Positions 18,600-26,033 of a stretch of DNA of 64,000 nt are shown here, one piece after another. A program made the translations under genes and the position numbers. Under the pieces are notes generated by a model that saw nothing but the letters and a program-made list of their open reading frames with translations, ran no database searches and was not told where the DNA came from. The DNA is from CAIKOD01 sp035505975 (GTDB taxonomy: Archaea; Halobacteriota; Methanomicrobia; Methanomicrobiales; Methanospirillaceae): positions 94,269-158,268 of the forward strand of contig DATJQJ010000025.1 of assembly GCA_035505975.1 (NCBI GenBank), read 5' to 3'. Position 1 is the first letter of the stretch, and the number at the start of each line of letters is the position of its first letter.

Positions 18600-19181
18600 C
18601 TATCCCTCGCACCGGCTCATGATCTTCAGGACCCGGGCCATGCCCTGCCCGACTATCCTTGCGTTGGCAATCCCTTCCTCGTCCCCTTCGACGTCGCCGA
18701 CCTCCCTCCCGATGCCGATCGCCGGGAAACCGGGGACGATCATCGCATTGGCGAGCAGGAAGTGGAGCATCGTGTCGGCTGCCCGGATCGCACCGGAACG
18801 CCTGACGGCAACGGCAACATTGCCTACCTTGTTTTTCAGGGGACGGTCATTTGCGAACGAGACAAAGCCGATACGGTCTATGAGCGCTTTCATCTCAGGG
18901 GTGACGTCGAGGAAGTAGACCGGGGAACCGAGGATGATCCCATCTGCCCCAATCATTTTTTCAATGATGGCATTCACGGGATCGTTGTCGATGGTGCACC
19001 TCCCGTCCCGGTTCTCGAAGCACTTCATACAGGCAGTACAGCCATGAATTTTTTTCCCGCCGATCTGGTATGTTTCGGTCTCTATCCCAACATTTTCGAG
19101 CTCCGCAAGGATATACCCGATGAGGATCGACGTATTGCCGTCCTTCCTGGGGCTCCCATTTATCGCCAGAACCTTCATCAT
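18600..19181 (-). CDS. flavodoxin family protein (Fe-S flavoprotein type)
   Basis: 193 residues. FMN loop INGSPRKDGNTSILIGYIL, cluster-like HGCTACMKCFENRDGRCTID (C-x2-C-x2-C-x7-C spacing), and ADGIILGSPVYFLDVTPEMKALIDR. This is a paralogue of the gene at 16994. It begins 4 bases past the stop of the flavin reductase, so the two are surely cotranscribed. The C-terminal part (GREVGDVEGDEEG) is acidic. Confidence 0.9.
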   Translation of the reverse strand: MMKVLAINGSPRKDGNTSILIGYILAELENVGIETETYQIGGKKIHGCTACMKCFENRDGRCTIDNDPVNAIIEKMIGADGIILGSPVYFLDVTPEMKALIDRIGFVSFANDRPLKNKVGNVAVAVRRSGAIRAADTMLHFLLANAMIVPGFPAIGIGREVGDVEGDEEGIANARIVGQGMARVLKIMSRCEG

Positions 19182-19184
19182 GCT

Positions 19185-19748
19185 TTATCCCTCGATGAAT
19201 TTGTTCCCGGCGCTCCATGCGTTGCCGGCGCATTTTCCGAAAGTCCAGTACCGGTTGTCGGGCATCGTCAGGATGAGCGGGTCGACGGCCTGAAAATCGG
19301 GCTTCCCGTCCTTTACGACCGCCCCGTCTGCATATGCCCCGGCGATCTCGCCGATGAACAGGTGGTGCGTCGGCAGAAAGACGGTCTGCACGAGGCGGCA
19401 TTCCAGGGTGACCGGGCATTCCCTGATCATCGGGGCCGTTTCCAGCGTTCCGTAAAATACATCGAACACATGGGACTTGTCGGTCTTCCTGCCCGATACG
19501 AGACCGCAGTAATCGGTCTTTTCGAGGAGCCCGCTCGAAGGGATGTTCACCGAGAACGTCCCGGTCTCCTCGATCCCCTGGACGGTGTAATGGTGGCTGT
19601 TCAACCCGCAGGCGATCATGGGAGGGTTGCCATTCGTGCGCATAATCCAGCCCACCGCCATGAAATTCGCCGTTCCCTTCACCTGCGTCCCGACGAGGAC
19701 CACCGGCATCGGGATAAAGAAATTCGTTCCGATCTGTTGTTTTTCCAT
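19185..19748 (-). CDS. flavin reductase family protein
   Basis: 187 residues from ATG 19748 (MEKQQIGTNFFIPMPVVLVG). The longer frame to 19814 lies in the promoter region, so I do not use it. Split-barrel flavin-reductase motifs: GTQVKGTANFMAVGW, PPMIACGLN, GIEETGTFSVNIP and YCGLVSG. It is the first gene of the redox operon, divergent from the HxlR gene, and a paralogue of the one at 9092. A flavin-reducing step feeding the flavodoxins and nitroreductase downstream is a reasonable inference. Confidence 0.9.
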   Translation of the reverse strand: MEKQQIGTNFFIPMPVVLVGTQVKGTANFMAVGWIMRTNGNPPMIACGLNSHHYTVQGIEETGTFSVNIPSSGLLEKTDYCGLVSGRKTDKSHVFDVFYGTLETAPMIRECPVTLECRLVQTVFLPTHHLFIGEIAGAYADGAVVKDGKPDFQAVDPLILTMPDNRYWTFGKCAGNAWSAGNKFIEG

Positions 19749-19919
19749 CGTGTTGTTTCCCCTCCCGCCCGTGCGGGATGTAATGAGAGAAAGCCATAAA
19801 CAGGCAGCATACATACTAATAATCTGTAATGGTATTCTGAATCATTATGATAGATTCAACCTTAAGTGAATATATAGCAGATACTATACAAAAAGAAATC
19901 AACTTCCATTGAGGTAACC
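19749..19919. promoter_or_regulatory. divergent control region of the redox operon and HxlR gene
   Basis: 171 bases, AT-rich at the right. On the plus strand GAATATATAG (19868-19877) is a TATA candidate for the HxlR gene, and GAGGT sits 5 bases before ATG 19920. The inverted repeat ATCAT-T-ATGAT (19841-19851) lies between the two transcription units and is a candidate HxlR operator. The assignment rests on position only. Confidence 0.45.
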
Positions 19920-20297
19920 ATGTCATTCGAGAAGAACGGCAAAGTCTACCACTGCACGGTCGAGGCGACCCTCGACGTGATCGGCGGCAAGTGGAAACCG
20001 CTCATCCTCTGGGCGCTCGGGGACAAGGTGCTCAGGTTCAGCGAGCTTCAGAGGGACCTTCCGGGCGTCAATGCAAAGATGCTCACGAAGCAGCTCCGTG
20101 AACTCGAGGAGGACGGGGTCATACAGCGGACCGTGTATCCCGAAGTGCCGCCAAGGGTCGAATACGCAATGACCGACTTCGGCAAGACCCTGATCCCAAT
20201 CCTGCAGGCGCTCTGTACGTGGGGAGCCCAGTACCTCGGGATCGAGAACGGGCATTCGGGGTGTCCGGCGAAGAAGAAGGGGAATAAAAAAGAGTAA
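19920..20297 (+). CDS. HxlR-family winged-helix transcriptional regulator
   Basis: 125 residues, one HxlR domain: VEATLDVIGGKWKPLILWAL, LRFSELQRDLPGVNAKMLTKQLRELEEDGVI, and YAMTDFGKTLIPIL. Cys12 (VYHCTVEAT) sits where some redox-sensing members (YodB, HypR type) carry their reactive cysteine. It faces the four-gene flavin/Fe-S operon across a 171-base region, so it likely controls that operon and itself, perhaps in response to electrophiles or oxidants (inference). Confidence 0.92.
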   Translation: MSFEKNGKVYHCTVEATLDVIGGKWKPLILWALGDKVLRFSELQRDLPGVNAKMLTKQLRELEEDGVIQRTVYPEVPPRVEYAMTDFGKTLIPILQALCTWGAQYLGIENGHSGCPAKKKGNKKE

Positions 20298-20341
20298 CAA
20301 AAATTAATATCAATTCCGCAAGCTGATAGATCGTATCGATC

Positions 20342-20575
20342 ATGAAAACACTCATCGAAGTCCACCAGGAAGGAAAATATTTCGTGGCGGTAGATCTCCT
20401 GACGAATGTGGCCGATCAGGGCCTGACCGAAGATGAAGCCGTGCAGAACCTCAAGAAGGGGCTTGAAGAGCATTACCAACTCCTCGTCGAGCTGACACCC
20501 CGGGATCATAAGCTGACCTACCTGGACATCGACGTAGATAATCTTGTCAAAAATTCCCCTGCTGTCAGCTCATGA
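20342..20575 (+). CDS. hicB: HicB family antitoxin
   Basis: 77 residues. HicB N-terminal fold: IEVHQEGKYFVAVDLL, then GLTEDEAVQNLKKGLEEHYQLL. It has no separate DNA-binding domain, so it is the short form. It precedes hicA and overlaps it by 32 bases, the reverse of the commoner hicA-hicB order. It would bind and block the HicA RNA-cutting toxin. Confidence 0.85.
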   Translation: MKTLIEVHQEGKYFVAVDLLTNVADQGLTEDEAVQNLKKGLEEHYQLLVELTPRDHKLTYLDIDVDNLVKNSPAVSS

Positions 20576-20768
20576 GATTATCAGGATTCTGGCTCTTTTT
20601 GGATTCAGACCGGTCCGGCAGACAGGCAGCCATATCCATCTTTGGAATCCCAAAACCCGCCGTCTGGTGACCGTCCCAAATCATTCCGAGATTGCTATTG
20701 GGACGCTATTATCCATCCTCAAGCAAGCAAATATTGAGAAAAACATATTTTTAAAGCACGTGAAATGA
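20544..20768 (+). CDS. hicA: HicA family toxin
   Basis: 74 residues starting at TTG 20544, which gives the family-typical MSKIPLLSAHEIIRIL. The double-stranded-RNA-binding-like fold shows GFRPVRQTGSHIHLWN with the catalytic His (GSHIHL), then VTVPNHSEIAIGTLLSILKQANI. HicA cuts mRNA. It lies in frame shift +1 and overlaps hicB by 32 bases, consistent with coupled translation. Catalytic residues look intact. Confidence 0.87.
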   Translation: MSKIPLLSAHEIIRILALFGFRPVRQTGSHIHLWNPKTRRLVTVPNHSEIAIGTLLSILKQANIEKNIFLKHVK

Positions 20769-20923
20769 GATGATCGCCGTCTGTTACCAAAGAAGACAAC
20801 CGGCACATGATAATTATCTATTCCGGGCTTCATCGCTGGGTTTTATCCAGATAAGATGAATTCGGGCTGACCCACTAACCATAAATCATATTTGCGAAAA
20901 TTGTTGTACTCCTGTTATTTTCC

Positions 20924-20967
20924 GGTAGGTTGAACCGCCGCCGGGGCGCCCTTCGGGGGCGGCGGCG
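20924..20967 (+). repeat. intergenic repeat family B, copy 1 (TTCG-loop hairpin)
   Basis: Starts GGTAGGTTGAACC and continues with a CGCCGCC/GGCGGCG outer stem and a CGCCC-TTCG-GGGGCG core. It lies 155 bases after the hicA stop on the same strand. Copies at 52150 (+) and 58657 (-) share the core. A hairpin with a TTCG loop at the end of transcription units fits a processing or termination role (inference). Confidence 0.7.
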
Positions 20968-21039
20968 TCTATCCTGTCTCGTTTGACGGGAGTGGTCCCC
21001 TTCAATTCTCTACTACTCACTCAAAATAGCAACGAGCCT

Positions 21040-21510
21040 CTACACCTCTTCTCCTGCTACTTCATCGCCGAACACGATCGTCTGCCAGGAGACCCGCCCT
21101 TCCTCGACCGCTTTTTTGATCAGGGACTGTTCTCTCGACAGTTTCCCTTTACCCTTCTTCACCTCGACGAGCACGACATCGATCGCATCGGCCTTCTCGT
21201 CTTTTGCCTTTGTATAACCGTCGAAGACGACAAAATCGATCGGGTTCCCGATGAACCGTGCATCTGCTGGTGAGAAAGGAAATTCAGGCAGGAGCGGGGC
21301 CATCTGTTCCGAGATCCGGCCCTTCAGGGTCGAACGGGAGCGGTTGACCGAATCTTTCCTTATATCTTTCTCGCACTCGACCTTCCAGCGTTCGAGGTCG
21401 TTTTTCGCCTGTTCCCTGATGCCTTTGATCTTCTGGCTGAAGTAGAGATACGCCACGAGGAGCCCGAGGACAAAGGGGATTACGATGGCAAGGAAGTCGA
21501 GAGGGGTCAT
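21040..21510 (-). CDS. Holliday-junction-resolvase-like nuclease with N-terminal membrane anchor
   Basis: 156 residues. An N-terminal membrane segment (LDFLAIVIPFVLGLLVAYLYF) is followed by a charged helical linker, then a PD-(D/E)XK-type core with NPIDFVVFDGY and VVLVEVKKGKGKLS, and QSLIKKAVEEGRVSWQTI. The layout matches the archaeal endonuclease family related to Holliday resolvases (Endonuc_Holl type). Nuclease residues (Asp, Glu-x-Lys) look intact. Substrate is unknown; a membrane-tethered nuclease is notable. Confidence 0.8.
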   Translation of the reverse strand: MTPLDFLAIVIPFVLGLLVAYLYFSQKIKGIREQAKNDLERWKVECEKDIRKDSVNRSRSTLKGRISEQMAPLLPEFPFSPADARFIGNPIDFVVFDGYTKAKDEKADAIDVVLVEVKKGKGKLSREQSLIKKAVEEGRVSWQTIVFGDEVAGEEV

Positions 21511-21729
21511 TTTGCTCGATTATTATTGGTCTGACAGGGAGATTATGCTATCCGGACTGGATTCCATCATTCGGGAGAAAATCTCCTGCCCGGCGGGGAT
21601 CCAAGGAGGTACATGATCCGATTCCATTTATTATGCTAATCTGATCTCAGGATCGTGATCCTGCCAAAGGACACCAAGATTTATCATATGGATGGCACTA
21701 CAGGGGAACCGAAGAGGTTAGTGAATACC

Positions 21730-22143
21730 ATGAACAGGATCATTCATTTCGAGATAGGGGCAGCAAACCCCGAACGGGCAGTGAAGTTCTATAGTGCCGT
21801 CTTCGGCTGGCAGATCAATGAATGGGTCATGCCCGGCGTGCAGATGAAAGATGAGAACCGCTACTGGCTCGTGACAACGGGGCCCGAAAACGAACCGGGC
21901 ATCAACGGCGGTATCGTCTTCCGCCAGGGACCGGTACCTGCCGAAGGGCAGCCGGTGAATGCCTACCTCTGCACGATCGAGGTCCCTGACCTTGCGGAAG
22001 CCGTGAAAAAGGTGCTCGGTTCCGGCGGCAACGTTACCGTGCCACGGATGCCGGTGACAGGGATCGGCTGGTGGGCGCATTGCGTGGACACCGAGGGGAA
22101 CCTCTTCGGGATGATGCAGGTGGATCCGAAGGCCGGGATATAG
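21730..22143 (+). CDS. VOC family protein (glyoxalase-like)
   Basis: 137 residues, a single VOC module of two beta-alpha-beta-beta-beta units: HFEIGAANPERAVKFYSAVFGW at the start, GINGGIVFRQG, CTIEVPDLAEAVKKVLGSGG, and CVDTEGNLFGMMQ at the end. Metal-ligand positions (His6, Glu near the end) are compatible with an active site. ATG 21730 is chosen, with AGAGGT about 10 bases upstream. No partner gene. Confidence 0.87.
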   Translation: MNRIIHFEIGAANPERAVKFYSAVFGWQINEWVMPGVQMKDENRYWLVTTGPENEPGINGGIVFRQGPVPAEGQPVNAYLCTIEVPDLAEAVKKVLGSGGNVTVPRMPVTGIGWWAHCVDTEGNLFGMMQVDPKAGI

Positions 22144-22497
22144 AAGGGGTATAGGGAGTAATCTCACCCCATTATTGCCGGATTTGGTGTAAAATGCTCA
22201 AAAATCGGTAATTTCTGACCGCAGGTTAATCAAGACAAAATTGACCCCTGTTAACTGACAATCCGGGTGCTTTTACGGGTCATCGAAGATACCTATGAAG
22301 ACGATATCCGGATCCAGGGAAACACTATAAATTTGCCCTTATTCATCGCAGATTTAGAAAATATCCCGGAATTTAAACTTTTTTTAAAGGTAGGGCAAAC
22401 TGGATCTTAACATCCGGAACCATTCTGCCACCAGATTACATGCCATATTGCCAGATTTCATCATGCAACAATTCCCACTTAAAAGCACGAAACCTCC
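22144..22497. other. intergenic stretch, AT-rich, possible promoter only
   Basis: 354 bases between the VOC protein and the endonuclease-like gene. It carries AT-rich runs (CACTATAAATTTGC, and ACTTTTTTTAAAGG near 22380) of promoter or terminator character. No gene, RNA or family A/B repeat is seen. Confidence 0.4.
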
Positions 22498-22989
22498 ATG
22501 AACTTCGAAGATATTACCTGTATCGGGGACCTGGAAACAGTATCAAAAGAATCTGCATGGCAGAATTTTGAGAGACTTGCAGGATTCATCTTCGAAAAAC
22601 ATGATTTCACCGTAAAGGTAAACGCGGTCAAGACATTGCATAAGTCACGAAGGCAGTACGACGTAATCGCCAGGAAGAACGGCCAGACTTTTTTAGTCGA
22701 ATGCAAGAAATGGGCGGGCCACCGCTACCGGTTATCGGCATTGAAACGGGCGATCGAGCAGCACAAAGAACGGACCGCGTTTTATCGTGATGTCACCAAT
22801 GAGGATGCGATCCCGGTTATCGTCACCCTTATCGAAGAGGAGATACTGGTCCATGAAGGGGTTCCCATCGTTCCTGTCTCGAAACTCGACGGTTTTATCC
22901 GTGAATTAGACAATCACCTGAACGACGGCGTTTATTCCATTTTTGAAGAAGAAATGCTATCGGAGAACGATAGAGAAGATGGAGAATGA
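22498..22989 (+). CDS. restriction endonuclease-like protein (Mrr/PD-(D/E)XK)
   Basis: 163 residues. The core GFIFEKHDFTVKVNAV, RQYDVIARKNGQTFLVECKKW (D...ECK) and RLSALKRAIEQHKER follows the Mrr_cat layout. The second half (PVIVTLIEEEILVHEGVPIV) is a usual continuation of such nucleases. It has no methylase partner here. It may cut modified or foreign DNA or act in repair; sequence cannot decide. Confidence 0.75.
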   Translation: MNFEDITCIGDLETVSKESAWQNFERLAGFIFEKHDFTVKVNAVKTLHKSRRQYDVIARKNGQTFLVECKKWAGHRYRLSALKRAIEQHKERTAFYRDVTNEDAIPVIVTLIEEEILVHEGVPIVPVSKLDGFIRELDNHLNDGVYSIFEEEMLSENDREDGE

Positions 22990-23140
22990 GAATATTTTTT
23001 CCAATACTCGGGGAATACTATTGAGACCCTGGTTTCCGATAATTCAGCCATTCCGGTTCATTCCTGACATTGGATTTCCACGTCCAATCAGTCAATGCTT
23101 TAATAACCAGAACCCACAAATCACTGAACAGGGAATACCA

Positions 23141-23425
23141 ATGAAAACCCTGGACCTTCTTCGCCAGCACGAACCCGAACTCAGGAAAAAATTCGGAGTC
23201 GCCAAAATTGGCATTTTTGGCTCTTTCGCACGTGGCGAGGAACGGGAGGACAGTGATGTTGATGTTCTTGTCACCTTCCAGGAAGGGAAGAAGACATTCG
23301 ATAATTTTATGGGGACGAGGTTTTATCTCGAAGATCTTTTCAATCGCAAGGTAGATCTCGTCACCGATGCTGCTTTAAAACCTCTTATCCGTGAGCCCCT
23401 CCTCAAGGACGTAATCTATACCTAG
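23141..23425 (+). CDS. MntA/MNT-type nucleotidyltransferase (antitoxin of HepT)
   Basis: 94 residues from ATG 23141; the upstream frame has no family similarity. Motifs GIFGSFARGEEREDSDVDVLV (GSFARG and the two Asp of the metal site) and FNRKVDLVTDAALKP. In the HepT/MntA system this protein adds AMP to the toxin HepT. It overlaps the degenerate HepT frame that follows. Confidence 0.88.
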   Translation: MKTLDLLRQHEPELRKKFGVAKIGIFGSFARGEEREDSDVDVLVTFQEGKKTFDNFMGTRFYLEDLFNRKVDLVTDAALKPLIREPLLKDVIYT

Positions 23426-23771
23426 GTCCCAGCTGCTCTATCTTTCTGATATTCAGGATGCCATCGGAAATATCCAGGTGTATGTAGGAGACCTGTCATT
23501 TGAGACCTTCAAAAAAGACAGGATGAGGATCGATGCAGTTGTCCGTAATTTTGAAGTGATCGGAGAAGCAGTCAAGAACTTAAGCGATGACCTGAAGGCA
23601 CAATTTCCCGGGACCGACTGGAAAGCCGTGGCAGGGTTTCGGGATACGCTAATTTATGGGTATTTTGGAGTAGATATCGAGATCCTCTGGGATATCATTG
23701 TGAATAAGATCCCATTGCTGCAGGAAGAGGTTGAAAAAATCATCGAATTTGAAAAGAATCAAAATCTATAA
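23418..23771 (+). CDS. HEPN/HepT toxin-like protein, start codon lost and active site changed
   Basis: The frame opens after a stop at 23412. Family members begin MPRSxxLYLxDI; here the matching codons (PRSQLLYLSDIQDAIGNI) are preceded by ATA at 23418, not ATG. The next usable start is GTG 23478, which would lose about 20 residues. The HEPN motif should read RxxLIHGYF; here it is RDTLIYGYF, so the catalytic His is Tyr (CAT to TAT). Both changes are single-base. The toxin is therefore probably inert, or the start is a rare codon. The neighbouring antitoxin looks intact. 118 residues from ATA. Confidence 0.7.
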   Translation: MPRSQLLYLSDIQDAIGNIQVYVGDLSFETFKKDRMRIDAVVRNFEVIGEAVKNLSDDLKAQFPGTDWKAVAGFRDTLIYGYFGVDIEILWDIIVNKIPLLQEEVEKIIEFEKNQNL

Positions 23772-23958
23772 ATTTTTCCCCGGGCATAATCATCGACTAG
23801 TCGCAAATTACGCGGACTTTCCGGTGGATGGAATAATTTGAACCTCATTTATGGAACCCATGTTTCCTATCGAAAATACCGATGCTTGTGTTATCTTCAC
23901 ACCGCATCCGTTCCTATTTTTAAGGATCTTAGGTAACCATTAACCGTGAACTAGCCTG

Positions 23959-24576
23959 ATGGAGAAAAACCTCTATCTTTTCGTGTGCGATAACCTGGCC
24001 GACTGGGAGCCTGCACTCGCAATTGCCATGATATCTGACCGGTATACTGTGATCCCGAAAAAGAACAGCTACCGCGTTGTCACATTCGGTCTCACAAAGG
24101 AACCGGTAAAAACATTTGGAGGCCTGACCATCCACCCCGATGCCGACATCACGGAGATCGGACTGGCGAACACCGCGATGATTATCCTTCCCGGCTCGAC
24201 ACTGTACGAAAAGGACGACCCCGTTCAACTCGTCCCGCTGATCGCGTCCTGTATCAGGAATAAAATCCCCGTCGCAGCCATTTGCGGAGGCACGGTGTTC
24301 CTTGCGAAACACGGGTTCCTCGATACCGTTCGCCACACCGGTGCCGGTCCGGGAAACCTTGCGAGCCTTGCACCGAAGTATCGCGGCCGGGAGTACTACG
24401 TGCACGAACCCAGCGTAATCGATGGCGGGATTATCACGGCGAACCCCCTTGGTTTTGTCGAATTTGCTTACAATATTATCAGGACACTCGACGTGTTCAC
24501 ACCGGAATTTCTCGAGTTCTGGATGAGTTCGGTGAAAAAGGGGTACCTGAATACGGATTCGTTCGGGGAGGGGTAA
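23959..24576 (+). CDS. DJ-1/PfpI family protein
   Basis: 205 residues. A class-I glutamine-amidotransferase-like fold with the nucleophile elbow VAAICGGTVFLAKHG (Cys about 114), preceded by MIILPGSTLYEK. The C-terminal helix pair (FAYNIIRTLDVF, FLEFWMSSVKKG) is of the DJ-1/PfpI type seen in small bacterial/archaeal members. Protease, glyoxalase or chaperone activities are known in the family; none can be assigned. The hypothetical gene that follows starts 4 bases past the stop. Confidence 0.82.
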   Translation: MEKNLYLFVCDNLADWEPALAIAMISDRYTVIPKKNSYRVVTFGLTKEPVKTFGGLTIHPDADITEIGLANTAMIILPGSTLYEKDDPVQLVPLIASCIRNKIPVAAICGGTVFLAKHGFLDTVRHTGAGPGNLASLAPKYRGREYYVHEPSVIDGGIITANPLGFVEFAYNIIRTLDVFTPEFLEFWMSSVKKGYLNTDSFGEG

Positions 24577-24580
24577 TAGC

Positions 24581-24868
24581 ATGGGCGTCTTCAGGTTCGA
24601 GAACAAATTTGCTGCACCATCGAAGGAGCAGCGTGAACGATATATGACCGGAGAGGCCAAGGAACACCTCTTCGGTCCTGACAACATGATCATGCTCATC
24701 GTTTACGACGAGGCGGCATACCTGAAAGACGACATCGACGGGGTCAGGATCCTCTTCACCGGGGCAAAGGACAAGGAGAAGGTCTATGACGAAGTCAGGA
24801 GGCTGATCGAGTATCACCAGCAGCCGGATGCCAATAAGGATGCATTCAGGAATGGAAATGAGGTTTGA
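24581..24868 (+). CDS. small conserved-looking protein of unknown function
   Basis: 95 residues. I do not recognise a family. It has a charged N-terminus (FRFENKFAAPSKEQRERYM) and a strand-turn-strand pattern (NMIMLIVYDEAAYLKDDIDGVRILFTG). It follows the DJ-1/PfpI gene with a 4-base gap and GGGGAGGGG inside the preceding gene's end, so they are probably translated as a pair. No membrane segment. Confidence 0.6.
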   Translation: MGVFRFENKFAAPSKEQRERYMTGEAKEHLFGPDNMIMLIVYDEAAYLKDDIDGVRILFTGAKDKEKVYDEVRRLIEYHQQPDANKDAFRNGNEV

Positions 24869-24914
24869 TAGCAGGGGATATGATTTGCCTGTATGGCGGA
24901 CAACCCCAAAATTT

Positions 24915-24940
24915 TAATCCCATCGAATTCGATGGGATTA
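24915..24940. repeat. 26-base perfect palindrome
   Basis: TAATCCCATCGAA followed directly by its exact reverse complement TTCGATGGGATTA. No mismatch and no spacer. It lies 46 bases past the stop of the hypothetical gene and 126 before the Cas4-like nuclease. The right flank reads GAAACAG. It could act as a terminator hairpin or a protein-binding site; it is not part of an array. Confidence 0.7.
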
Positions 24941-25065
24941 GAAACAGTTGTTGTAGAGGATGAAATTCCAACAAACGCAGCCCATTTATTTGAGATTCGG
25001 CTTATCCCATCACTTTCACACCATCAACCACATCGATATATTCACACAACCCGAAGGCTGAATAT

Positions 25066-25926
25066 ATGACGGAATTGGAAAAATATTTCCTGGATAATAA
25101 TTCCTGGTCCTTCACAAAACATCGCGTGTGGAACCGTTGCCGACGCCAGTATTATTTTGAATATATCGCTCCCTACGTCAAGTCTCCGGCACCAGTGGAC
25201 GTCAATAAGATCCGGTTGCTCAAGAATTATCATTCCAGGTTTGTCCTGCAGGGGCAGATCATCCACGATATCCTTGACGAACAAATCGGACTTTTCTGCA
25301 ACAAGGAGCCAATGGACCCGGCCGGTGCAATAAGTCATTACTGCAAAAAAATTGCCCAAAATAAATCCATGGCCGACGAGTTGTTCACCGAATATAGGCA
25401 TGGCGAACCGGTCGATGAGCAGTTTTTCCCCGCATTAGAAAAGAGCGGAAAGGCATGCCTGGATATGTTCTTCGGAACTATCTGGCCGAAATACCAGGAC
25501 AGGGAACCCCTGCAACACGAAGAATACGACAGGTTTTCCATGGGGAATGTGGACGTGCTGGTCAAAGTGGATTTTGCCAGCAGGACAGAAAACGGCACAA
25601 TTGTCCTGACCGACTGGAAGACCGGCACCGATAATGACGAATACGAGACCGAATTGCAGATGGCTGCATACGTCCTGTGGGCGACGCAGTTCTACAACAA
25701 GAGTCCCGACGAGATCAGGAGCGAACTGGTATTCCTGAAAACCGGGGAGACAAAGTCCTATCCCTTCTTCGAAGAGCAATTATGCGAGATCCAGGAAACG
25801 ATCACGACGGATTTTGAAGCGATGAACCTTAGTTATGAGTACGAGGATTTTCCGCCGAGGCCGGTTCTCAGGGAGTGTTTGAGCTGCCGGTTTGCGGAGG
25901 TTTGTACGGAGTATTTCAATAACTAG
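25066..25926 (+). CDS. Cas4/RecB-like Fe-S nuclease (PDDEXK_1 type)
   Basis: 286 residues. The four-cysteine iron-sulphur signature of Cas4, AddB and Dna2 nucleases is present: Cys25 (NRCRRQYYFEY) and Cys271, Cys274, Cys280 (CLSCRFAEVC, C-x2-C-x5-C). The nuclease core reads VLVKVDFASR, VLTDWKTG (D-x-K) and ELQMAAYVLWA (QxxxY). It has no Cas1/Cas2 or CRISPR array nearby, so it is not an adaptation Cas4 by context. It lies 107 bases before mre11, so a DNA-end processing role beside mre11-rad50-nurA-herA is a reasonable inference. Confidence 0.88.
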   Translation: MTELEKYFLDNNSWSFTKHRVWNRCRRQYYFEYIAPYVKSPAPVDVNKIRLLKNYHSRFVLQGQIIHDILDEQIGLFCNKEPMDPAGAISHYCKKIAQNKSMADELFTEYRHGEPVDEQFFPALEKSGKACLDMFFGTIWPKYQDREPLQHEEYDRFSMGNVDVLVKVDFASRTENGTIVLTDWKTGTDNDEYETELQMAAYVLWATQFYNKSPDEIRSELVFLKTGETKSYPFFEEQLCEIQETITTDFEAMNLSYEYEDFPPRPVLRECLSCRFAEVCTEYFNN

Positions 25927-25997
25927 CCGTCTTATCCCCTGTATTTGTTGATAGATCTGAATCACACCACTCTCACTTTCCCCCCGCCCACCTCTAC

Positions 25998-26007
25998 CTT
26001 ATATTTC
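25998..26007 (+). promoter_or_regulatory. TATA-like box of the mre11-rad50-nurA-herA operon
   Basis: CTTATATTTC ends 26 bases before ATG 26034. The start has no Shine-Dalgarno-like element, so a leaderless transcript is likely. Confidence 0.5.
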
Positions 26008-26033
26008 ACCCGGCACTAAACACAAAAGCATAG

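Noticed and set aside
18279..19799. A 506-codon plus-strand open frame
   Set aside because: It is antisense to the nitroreductase, flavodoxin and flavin-reductase genes, which are supported by motifs; a GC-codon-bias shadow.
24915..24940. Possible CRISPR repeat at the perfect palindrome
   Set aside because: There is one copy only, no spacers and no cas1 or cas2 genes; the nearby Cas4-like nuclease is not evidence of an array.
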